From Vibrio kanaloae (GTDB lineage Bacteria; Pseudomonadota; Gammaproteobacteria; Enterobacterales; Vibrionaceae), in the NCBI RefSeq assembly GCF_024347535.1, contig NZ_AP025497.1:2232001-2296000 (forward strand): DNA of 64,000 nucleotides, in the 5' to 3' direction. A model generated the notes under the pieces. That model was given only the letters and a program-made list of their open reading frames with translations, made no database searches and had not been told where the DNA came from. The translations under genes and the position numbers were made by a program. Positions 56,080-64,000 of the stretch are shown piece by piece (within the stretch, counting starts at the first letter, position 1; each line of letters begins with the position of its first letter).

Positions 56080-57180
56080 TTAGAAACCGTACTCAAGACC
56101 AACGCGAGTTACGATATCTGTATCAGCGTCACCAACAGTACGGCCCGCAACACGTAGGTAAGGTACGAATCCGTTGTGCACTGCCATTAGCTGACCAGAG
56201 ATAGTATTGCTATCTGTATTAGCTTCTTTGCTACCGTTAAGTTCAGACTCTAGGTTCGCTGCGTAACCCAGTTTAAAACCAATTGGACCATTCCAGTATT
56301 GGCCAATGATAGAGTAAGAATCTTGTGTTTGCTTACGGATGCCGTTATCTAGCTCTTCACCTTTAAATGCAGCCGCAAAGCCGAATCCTGCAGGTAGGCT
56401 AGCCTCAAAACCAACGATGTATGCGAATGTATCATCATCGTAGCCAGCGACTTCAGGAGCTTGCTCAGGATTACCATTCTCATCAAATGACCAATCACCA
56501 CCAGTAGCGGCAACTACACGAGTACCAGATTCAACTGCACCCATAAATGTTACTTTTTCGAAGCTGTATTTAGCGCTTGCGCCAAAGAAGTTAGCATCAC
56601 GAGTCGCTGCACCACCACCGTTGTCGTTATCATCACGACCAACAGAAGCTGCAAAAGAGAAACCACCAAATTTAGCTGAGTCGTAACGTACTTGGTTAGA
56701 TTGACGATCGTAGTGACCATTGATGCCGCCCCAATCGAATACAGAGCCTAGACCAGGGTTAGAGAATGGCCAGTCGACAATTTCGTATAGTGGCGTAAGA
56801 ACACGACCCACACGTAGATTACCCCAAGAGCCAGAAGCACCAACAAAAGTATCACGGAAACCAAGCACACCGCCTGAAACGCCACCATGTCCCCAGTCTG
56901 TACTATCTACGTAACCAGATTCGATCTGCATTGTAATTAATACGTCATCAAACATATCTTTATGAGCACGGAAGCCGATACGAGATTCATTCTCTACTGC
57001 GTAACCAGAGCTAGAGTCATTATTATCAGTTGTGTTGTAGTTAACTAAAGAGATAGCCGCAACACCGTAAACATCAACGTTGAAGTCAGAGTTAATACCA
57101 ACTTCTTTCGCCATTACGCCTGTTGATAAAAGTGCAACTGAGGCACCTAGTAGAGTACGTTTGAAAATTTTGTGTTCCAT
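56080..57180 (-). CDS. General porin, possible chitoporin
   Basis: A trimeric-type outer-membrane porin: signal peptide to about residue 25 (ASVALLSTGVMA), alternating beta-strands throughout 366 residues, and a C-terminal phenylalanine (VGLEYGF) for BAM recognition. The PLYEIVDWPFSNPGLGSV stretch looks like the constriction loop L3. Its place next to ligA corresponds to V. cholerae VC0972, a chitin-induced porin called chitoporin, but the mature N-terminus here cannot be confirmed as chitoporin-like by eye. AGGAG lies nine bases before the ATG. Confidence 0.88.
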   Translation of the reverse strand: MEHKIFKRTLLGASVALLSTGVMAKEVGINSDFNVDVYGVAAISLVNYNTTDNNDSSSGYAVENESRIGFRAHKDMFDDVLITMQIESGYVDSTDWGHGGVSGGVLGFRDTFVGASGSWGNLRVGRVLTPLYEIVDWPFSNPGLGSVFDWGGINGHYDRQSNQVRYDSAKFGGFSFAASVGRDDNDNGGGAATRDANFFGASAKYSFEKVTFMGAVESGTRVVAATGGDWSFDENGNPEQAPEVAGYDDDTFAYIVGFEASLPAGFGFAAAFKGEELDNGIRKQTQDSYSIIGQYWNGPIGFKLGYAANLESELNGSKEANTDSNTISGQLMAVHNGFVPYLRVAGRTVGDADTDIVTRVGLEYGF

Positions 57181-57704
57181 GGAATAAAACTCCTAAAAAT
57201 GGATATAGCTGTTTAAATATTCCTCACCTAAAGTTGGCCGCCGTAGAGAGAAATACCTTTTCTTGTTTGAGAACCCTTAACACAGAATTCTCTATTTCCT
57301 TTCTGGTTATACACATCGTGTGCATCCATGGCATTAAGACTAACTTCGCCCTCAAAAAGATCAATGAGAACTTAATTTTCATCTAAAAAAATATGAGTTA
57401 GTGCAAATTTACTGGGTGCTTAGTGATCTCAGTCGATAAATTGTAAAACCTATACAACAAACCAGTTTAGTTCATTTAAATCAATGCTTTGACTTAAATT
57501 TAATTTCCATAAAATTGAAGTGACTCGCATTTATCTTACAACCAAAATGGTATTTCATTAATATTGAGCGCCATCACTGTCCTAACTTAATAGTTCGTAT
57601 AGGAACAAAATTCTCAACAATTAAAAAGACTATCAATTTATAACAAACACAAAAAAGGCACTCCCTTTAAGGAGTGCCTTTGAGCTTTTTTTATCTGAAT
57701 TTAC
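57181..57704. promoter_or_regulatory. Porin upstream region and ligA terminator
   Basis: A 524-base gap. Its right end has the ligA terminator (57654-57681); the rest is presumed porin promoter and a long leader. It is A+T-rich. I looked for NagC, CRP and other operators and found none good enough to list. Confidence 0.5.
57654..57681 (-). terminator. Intrinsic terminator after ligA
   Basis: AAAGGCACTCC pairs with GGAGTGCCTTT around CTTTAA. On the minus strand TTTTTTGTG follows, ending ligA. Confidence 0.9.
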
Positions 57705-59771
<2,067 letters not shown>

Positions 59772-59809
59772 CTATAAATATAGATTATTTACAAGGCTAA
59801 AGAATACGG

Positions 59810-60844
59810 CTAGGCATTCGATGCCATCATAAAGTCTCTGATTTGTTTACGGTAGTCAGACAAACGGCTTGGTGTCATTAAATTGCGAGACTCATCTAGG
59901 ACATTTCCACCCATATCGTCAGCAATTTTTTGCGCTGCACTCAACATCACATTGAAGTTTTGATCAGCTTGACCGTAGCATGGCAGCGTCATAAAGAATG
60001 AAATGCCTTTCGTTGTAAAGTCAGCAGGATCATCGTGTTCTAGGGTACCGGGTTGCATCATATTTGCTACGCTGAAAATAACTTTTGGATCATCACTAGG
60101 TTGTGCAAAGCAGTGATAGATAGACATTTCACCATAAATTAGACCATTGTTCTCCATGCTACGGAAGAGTTCAGTGCCAATAAATGGAACCTCTCCAGCG
60201 CAATGTACATTAAGAACGATCACTTCAAGACCAAGGTCTTCATCTTGCTTTACTTCTGACTCAATTGATGAGGCATCTTGTGGAACAATGGTTTCTTCAG
60301 CAACGACCGGCTCACTGGACACCAATGGTTCTTCAATCGTTTCATCTACTTTTTCATCAAGCGAGCCATATTGTTCTTGAAAACCAGCGTGACTTTCTTT
60401 TTGCTCATCGGTCAGCTCAAAACTTGGAACTTCAGGCTCAACAACCTTCTGTTCTTCAATCTCTTTAGATTCGCTTTCAACCTTGATTGGCTCTTCAACA
60501 CTGAAAGAAGGAAGATCATTCAATTCAATATCATCTTCGTAAACTTCTTTCGTTGGTGGTGCTGTTAGCGGATCTGAGTCAATCAAAGGATCAGTCTCGG
60601 ATGGTGAAGCAGCAAAATCCGGCTCTTTACGTTCTTTTCTGATTATCTCGAAATCATCTTCTGGGGCGAATGAGCGGTTTGGGATATTTTCAGGCTCACC
60701 TAAGCGATCGTTTTCAAGCTTACCAAGCGGCTTATCTCCAAACTTTGCTTTCCCTTCTTTCTTACTCGTCCACAGACCGTGGAACAATAATGCGGCGATA
60801 GCTAATGCGCCAACAATAATGAGTACAAATCGCAATTCCTGCAT
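59810..60844 (-). CDS. zipA: Cell division protein ZipA
   Basis: ZipA anchors the FtsZ ring to the inner membrane. The 344-residue protein has the N-terminal out helix ([22 protein letters not shown]), a basic patch ([17 protein letters not shown]), a long acidic Pro/Glu/Ser linker (~50-205), and the C-terminal FtsZ-binding domain ([47 protein letters not shown]). It is divergent from cysZ and upstream of ligA, as in other gamma-proteobacteria. Confidence 0.97.
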   Translation of the reverse strand: MQELRFVLIIVGALAIAALLFHGLWTSKKEGKAKFGDKPLGKLENDRLGEPENIPNRSFAPEDDFEIIRKERKEPDFAASPSETDPLIDSDPLTAPPTKEVYEDDIELNDLPSFSVEEPIKVESESKEIEEQKVVEPEVPSFELTDEQKESHAGFQEQYGSLDEKVDETIEEPLVSSEPVVAEETIVPQDASSIESEVKQDEDLGLEVIVLNVHCAGEVPFIGTELFRSMENNGLIYGEMSIYHCFAQPSDDPKVIFSVANMMQPGTLEHDDPADFTTKGISFFMTLPCYGQADQNFNVMLSAAQKIADDMGGNVLDESRNLMTPSRLSDYRKQIRDFMMASNA

Positions 60845-61072
60845 TTTTCGCTCTCAGCTTTCGTAGTCACTAGCTATTAAAACGCTGTCACTAAGTTAGG
60901 TTAATTTGACCAATCTCACTACTCTATCAAAAGTAGCCACCGTTTTAGAACAACTTAATACAATTAGTTCCTTACTTGATGTGATTTTCGCCACGCTTTT
61001 TTTCTTAATTTCGGTCGAGTACACTAGAGATGTTTGCTATTTAACCAAATTCACATGTGACCCAATTTAAAT

Positions 61073-61831
61073 ATGACTATTGAATCTATTCCTCGCTCAG
61101 GCTTTGGCTACTTTATTTTCGGAATAAAGATCGCTTTATCACCGAGTATTCGTAAGTTTGTGCTACTTCCTCTTATCGCTAACGTATTACTTGTTGGTGG
61201 TGCTTTGTTTTATATCTTCTCTAACCTAAACACTTGGATTGAAGGATGGATTGGGGCATTACCAAGCTTCTTATCATGGTTGTCATATATTTTATGGCCA
61301 CTACTAGTACTAACCGTATTGGCAACATTTTCGTATTTTTTTAGCACACTCGCTAACTTCATCGCCGCACCGTTCAATGGCTTGCTCTCGGAAAAGGTAG
61401 AAGAACTGCTTAGCGGCAATAAAGTCAATGACGACGGTTTACTCGATGTTCTCAAAGATACGCCACGTATATTAGCCAGAGAATGGCGCAAGCTTGTCTA
61501 CGTTTTGCCAAAAGCGATCGGCTTATTCCTACTTTTATTAATTCCAGCACTGGGGCAAACCGTTGCACCATTTTTATGGTTCATCTTCACCGCATGGATG
61601 CTCGCAATCCAGTACGCTGATTACCCATTTGATAACCATAAAATAAAATTTGATGATATGAGAAACAATTTGAAACAAAAACAAGGTAAGACCTATAGCT
61701 TCGGCGCGCTTGTTTCTGTTTTTACGACAATCCCAATTTTAAACCTGATCGTGATGCCAGTCGCGGTTTGTGGCGCCACAGCCATGTGGGTTGTTGAGTT
61801 TAAAGACCAAGCTCTGCGTTCTCGTCTATAA
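61073..61831 (+). CDS. cysZ: Sulfate transporter CysZ
   Basis: CysZ imports sulfate for cysteine synthesis. The 252-residue protein has the family start (SGFGYFIFGIKIALSPSIRKFVLLPLIAN), several helices, the FIAAPFNGLLSEKVEELL loop and the YADYPFDNHKIKF segment. It is divergent from zipA and followed by cysK, the enzyme that uses the reduced product. The ribosome binding site before the ATG is weak. Confidence 0.96.
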   Translation: MTIESIPRSGFGYFIFGIKIALSPSIRKFVLLPLIANVLLVGGALFYIFSNLNTWIEGWIGALPSFLSWLSYILWPLLVLTVLATFSYFFSTLANFIAAPFNGLLSEKVEELLSGNKVNDDGLLDVLKDTPRILAREWRKLVYVLPKAIGLFLLLLIPALGQTVAPFLWFIFTAWMLAIQYADYPFDNHKIKFDDMRNNLKQKQGKTYSFGALVSVFTTIPILNLIVMPVAVCGATAMWVVEFKDQALRSRL

Positions 61832-62053
61832 CCTTCACTCTCTCTTTAACAACGCCTATCTTCTTTAAGTTCTGACCTCAATAAAGGTAGGCGTGACCTC
61901 CGCTACATATCTATATGATATAACTTTTTAATCCTTTTACTTTTTTTCAACTTGTTTACCCTAAATTCAAGCTAAACAAACATCGAAAGACACTAGACGG
62001 TAAAGTGATTGATATACTACGTTTAGTTCTGTCATTAAATGAAGGAATATCGC

Positions 62054-63022
62054 ATGAGCAAGATCTACGAAGACAACACCCTAACGATTGGTAACACGCC
62101 TCTAGTCCGCCTTAACAAAGTAAGCAAAGGTAACGTTCTAGCTAAGATCGAAGCTCGTAACCCAAGCTTCAGTGTCAAGTGTCGTATCGGGTCAAACATG
62201 ATCTGGGAAGCAGAAAAAGCAGGTACTCTGAAACCAGGTATCGAGCTTGTTGAGCCGACCAGTGGTAACACAGGTGTTGCACTTGCATTTGTAGCAGCCG
62301 CACGCGGTTACAAGCTAACGCTAACGATGCCTGAGTCAATGAGCCTAGAACGTCGTAAGCTACTTAAAGCGCTTGGTGCAAACCTAGTGCTGACTGAAGC
62401 ACCAAAAGGCATGAACGGCGCAATCGCCAAGGCAGAAGAGATTGTTGCTTCAGATCCAGAGAAATATCTACTCCTACAACAATTCAACAACCCAGCAAAC
62501 CCACAAATTCATGAACAAACAACAGGTCCTGAAATTTGGGAAGCAACTGATGGTGAAGTCGACGTGTTTGTAGCCGGTGTAGGTACTGGTGGCACCATCA
62601 CTGGTACGAGTCGCTACATTAAAGGTGAAAAAGGCAAAGCCATCACCTCAGTAGCAGTTGAACCAGCAGAGTCTCCAGTGATTGCACAAGCGCTTGCGGG
62701 CGAAGAAATCAAGCCGGCTCCGCACAAAATCCAAGGTATTGGTGCTGGTTTCATCCCAGGAAACCTAGATTTAGACATTATTGACCGCGTAGAATCGGTA
62801 ACTTCTGAAGAAGCGATTGAGATGGCTCAACGGCTAATGAAAGAAGAAGGCATCCTAGCAGGCATATCATCTGGCGCCGCAGTAGTAGCGGCAAACAGAA
62901 TTGCAGAACTCCCTGAATTTGCAGGAAAAACCATTGTTACCGTGCTACCAAGCTCTGGTGAACGTTACCTAAGTACAGCCCTATTTGCAGGTCTCTTTAC
63001 GGAAAAAGAGAACCAACAATAA
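62054..63022 (+). CDS. cysK: Cysteine synthase A
   Basis: CysK makes cysteine from O-acetylserine and sulfide. The PLP lysine lies in [11 protein letters not shown] (about residue 42). The substrate loop TSGNTG, the PLP phosphate loop GTGGTITG and the C-terminal [21 protein letters not shown] are typical. I start at ATG 62054 (322 residues, [20 protein letters not shown]) with GAAGGA seven bases upstream; an ATG five codons earlier precedes that ribosome binding site. It ends at a strong terminator before ptsH. Confidence 0.97.
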   Translation: MSKIYEDNTLTIGNTPLVRLNKVSKGNVLAKIEARNPSFSVKCRIGSNMIWEAEKAGTLKPGIELVEPTSGNTGVALAFVAAARGYKLTLTMPESMSLERRKLLKALGANLVLTEAPKGMNGAIAKAEEIVASDPEKYLLLQQFNNPANPQIHEQTTGPEIWEATDGEVDVFVAGVGTGGTITGTSRYIKGEKGKAITSVAVEPAESPVIAQALAGEEIKPAPHKIQGIGAGFIPGNLDLDIIDRVESVTSEEAIEMAQRLMKEEGILAGISSGAAVVAANRIAELPEFAGKTIVTVLPSSGERYLSTALFAGLFTEKENQQ

Positions 63023-63048
63023 TATGTGGTCAAATCAATTTTTCGTCC

Positions 63049-63076
63049 AAAAAAGCCCCGTTTAGGGGCTTTTTTG
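63049..63076 (+). terminator. Intrinsic terminator after cysK
   Basis: AAAAAAGCCCC pairs with GGGGCTTTTTT around GTTTA, with T6 after it. Confidence 0.92.
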
Positions 63077-63112
63077 TTGATCCCTGCCCTACCTTTGGTA
63101 ATATCGGGTCTG

Positions 63113-63137
63113 TTTTATTTTTCGCTTCAAAATAAAA
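63113..63137. promoter_or_regulatory. NagC/Mlc-type operator upstream of ptsH
   Basis: TTTTATTTT and AAAATAAAA are perfect 9-base arms around TCGCTTC (63122-63128). The core TTATTTT-N7-AAAATAA has the layout of NagC and Mlc sites. E. coli ptsHI is controlled by Mlc; here NagC (31871-33085) is the visible candidate. Confidence 0.55.
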
Positions 63138-63260
63138 GAAGCAATAAACAAATTCAGAAAGTCATGAGTACTCAACAAAAGATGACCATGGCTGGATAAA
63201 AATTTATAACCAGTCTAAGTTCTAACACGAACATGGCGTACCAGTCTCTAGCGCATTTGG

Positions 63261-63276
63261 GCTAAAGCAGTTAAGC
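63261..63276. promoter_or_regulatory. Cra-like palindrome upstream of ptsH
   Basis: GCTAAAGCAGTTAAGC matches the FruR/Cra consensus (GCTGAAACGTTTCAGC) at about 11 of 16 positions and is itself palindromic at its ends. E. coli ptsHI is a Cra target. The match is moderate, so this is tentative. Confidence 0.25.
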
Positions 63277-63324
63277 TAATCTGGTTACAAACTTACAAAA
63301 AATAAATTAATTGGGGTATATAAA

Positions 63325-63582
63325 ATGTACGAGAAGCAAGTAGAAATCACAGCAGAAAACGGCCTTCACACTCGTCCAGCTGCACAGTTCGTAAAAGAAG
63401 CAAAATCTTTCGACGCTGACATCACTGTGACTTCTAACGGCAAAAGCGCTAGCGCGAAAAGCCTGTTCAAACTACAAACTTTAGGCCTAGTAAAAGGGAC
63501 TAACGTAACTATTTCAGCTGAAGGCCCTCAAGCTCAACAAGCTGTAGACCACCTAGTTGCTCTTATGGATCAACTACACTAA
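63325..63582 (+). CDS. ptsH: PTS phosphocarrier protein HPr
   Basis: HPr relays phosphate from EI to sugar-specific EIIA proteins. His15 ([16 protein letters not shown]) is the phosphorylated residue, and Ser46 ([14 protein letters not shown]) is the regulatory position in other bacteria. The 85-residue length is canonical. ptsI starts 136 bases downstream on the same strand. Through EIIA it feeds NagE, which in this strain lacks its own EIIA. Confidence 0.98.
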   Translation: MYEKQVEITAENGLHTRPAAQFVKEAKSFDADITVTSNGKSASAKSLFKLQTLGLVKGTNVTISAEGPQAQQAVDHLVALMDQLH

Positions 63583-63718
63583 TACGGTCTCCTTCTTTCA
63601 AAGCCATTTTGCATATCAAAGTGGCTTTGTTCGAAATAGATAGGAATAAGCGCGGCATTAGTCGACGACTTAAATTTACACACTCTCCCGTTTACAGTTG
63701 AACAACTAAGGTAAAGCT

Positions 63719-64000
63719 ATGATTTCAGGCATCCTAGCATCTCCTGGTATTGCTTTCGGTAAAGCACTACTACTTCAAGAAGATGAAATTGTCCTAAACA
63801 CTCAACCTATCTCAGACGCTCAAGTTGAAGCAGAAGTTCAGCGTTTCTTTGACGCTCGCAACAAATCTTCTCAACAACTTGAAGTTGTTAAGCAAAAAGC
63901 ACTTGAAACTTTTGGCGAAGAAAAAGAAGCAATCTTTGAAGGCCACATCATGCTGCTTGAAGATGAAGAGCTAGAAGAAGAGATTTTAGCACTCATCAAG
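63719..64000 (+). CDS. ptsI: PTS enzyme I, N-terminal part (cut by window edge)
   Basis: Enzyme I takes phosphate from phosphoenolpyruvate and passes it to HPr. Exactly 94 codons are present: [20 protein letters not shown], then a helical segment containing [11 protein letters not shown] and [19 protein letters not shown], typical of the EI N-terminal HPr-binding domain. The active-site histidine lies beyond the edge. TAAGG is about seven bases before the ATG. It forms the pts operon with ptsH, and crr would be expected next. Confidence 0.96.
   Translation, partial: MISGILASPGIAFGKALLLQEDEIVLNTQPISDAQVEAEVQRFFDARNKSSQQLEVVKQKALETFGEEKEAIFEGHIMLLEDEELEEEILALIK

Larger units (their letters stand above)
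63077..63324. promoter_or_regulatory. ptsHI control region
   Basis: The space between the cysK terminator and ptsH holds a strong NagC/Mlc-type inverted repeat (63115-63135) and a weaker Cra-like palindrome (63261-63276). It also holds the TA-rich sequence before the ptsH ribosome binding site (GGGG at about 63312). No open frame was recognised. Confidence 0.6.

Noticed and set aside
57494..57520. A+T-rich imperfect palindrome upstream of the porin as a NagC or CRP site
   Set aside because: Arms match poorly and the central bases do not fit either consensus.

Overview
The window looks like core chromosome of a marine Vibrio, probably close to the V. splendidus clade (the species is inferred, not proven). 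The evidence is the gene order feoAB - tfoR/tfoS - znuABC - suc/sdh/gltA, then seqA, fldA, fur, glnS, nagE/nagAC, htpG/toxRS, and finally ligA-zipA-cysZ-cysK-ptsHI, together with a ToxR/ToxS pair and the chitin competence regulator TfoS. I see no prophage, insertion sequence, integron, CRISPR array, rRNA or tRNA. Coding density is high, and most transcription units end in clear hairpin-plus-T-run terminators.

Layout. 1-1.2 kb: ferrous iron uptake (feoA, 5' part of feoB) with a Fur-like box. 1.5-5.2 kb: the small RNA tfoR, which the supplied open reading frames do not show, and the membrane-bound AraC regulator tfoS. 5.3-7.9 kb: znuA divergent from znuCB around a Zur box. 8-19.4 kb: TCA cycle block sdhCDAB-sucABCD, divergent from gltA. 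19.5-26.6 kb: ybgI, a DUF1853 gene, pgm, seqA, ybfF, a DUF2788 gene, fldA, a DUF4442 gene and fur. 26.7-33.1 kb: glnS and the N-acetylglucosamine genes nagE / nagA-nagC. 33.1-41.1 kb: a CPA2 antiporter, asnB, rfaH, a peptide transporter, hemH and adk. 41.5-45.1 kb: htpG (sigma-32 promoter) divergent from toxRS. 45.2-51.3 kb: a TSUP transporter, an Rdx protein, yfcE, a four-gene unit of CBS, P-II-like and two DUF1538 membrane proteins, and two SDR genes. 51.3-57.2 kb: cnoX, qmcA-nfeD, two unlisted small genes, cueR, a lipoprotein and a porin. 57.7-64 kb: ligA, zipA, cysZ, cysK, ptsH and the start of ptsI.

Connections. One theme is chitin/GlcNAc sensing and use. TfoS senses chitin oligosaccharides and switches on TfoR. 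NagE imports GlcNAc using phosphate from PtsI/HPr, and NagA deacetylates it. NagC-type operators appear between nagE and nagA and upstream of ptsH. The porin next to ligA sits where V. cholerae keeps its chitoporin. A second theme is metal control (Feo/Fur, Znu/Zur, CueR).

The least explained parts are the DUF1538-DUF1538-P-II-CBS operon, a 59-residue exported protein beside cueR, a 42-residue candidate membrane peptide with its own terminator, and a vestigial kinase-like segment inside TfoS. All functions come from sequence recognition and recalled family knowledge; no database search was run.
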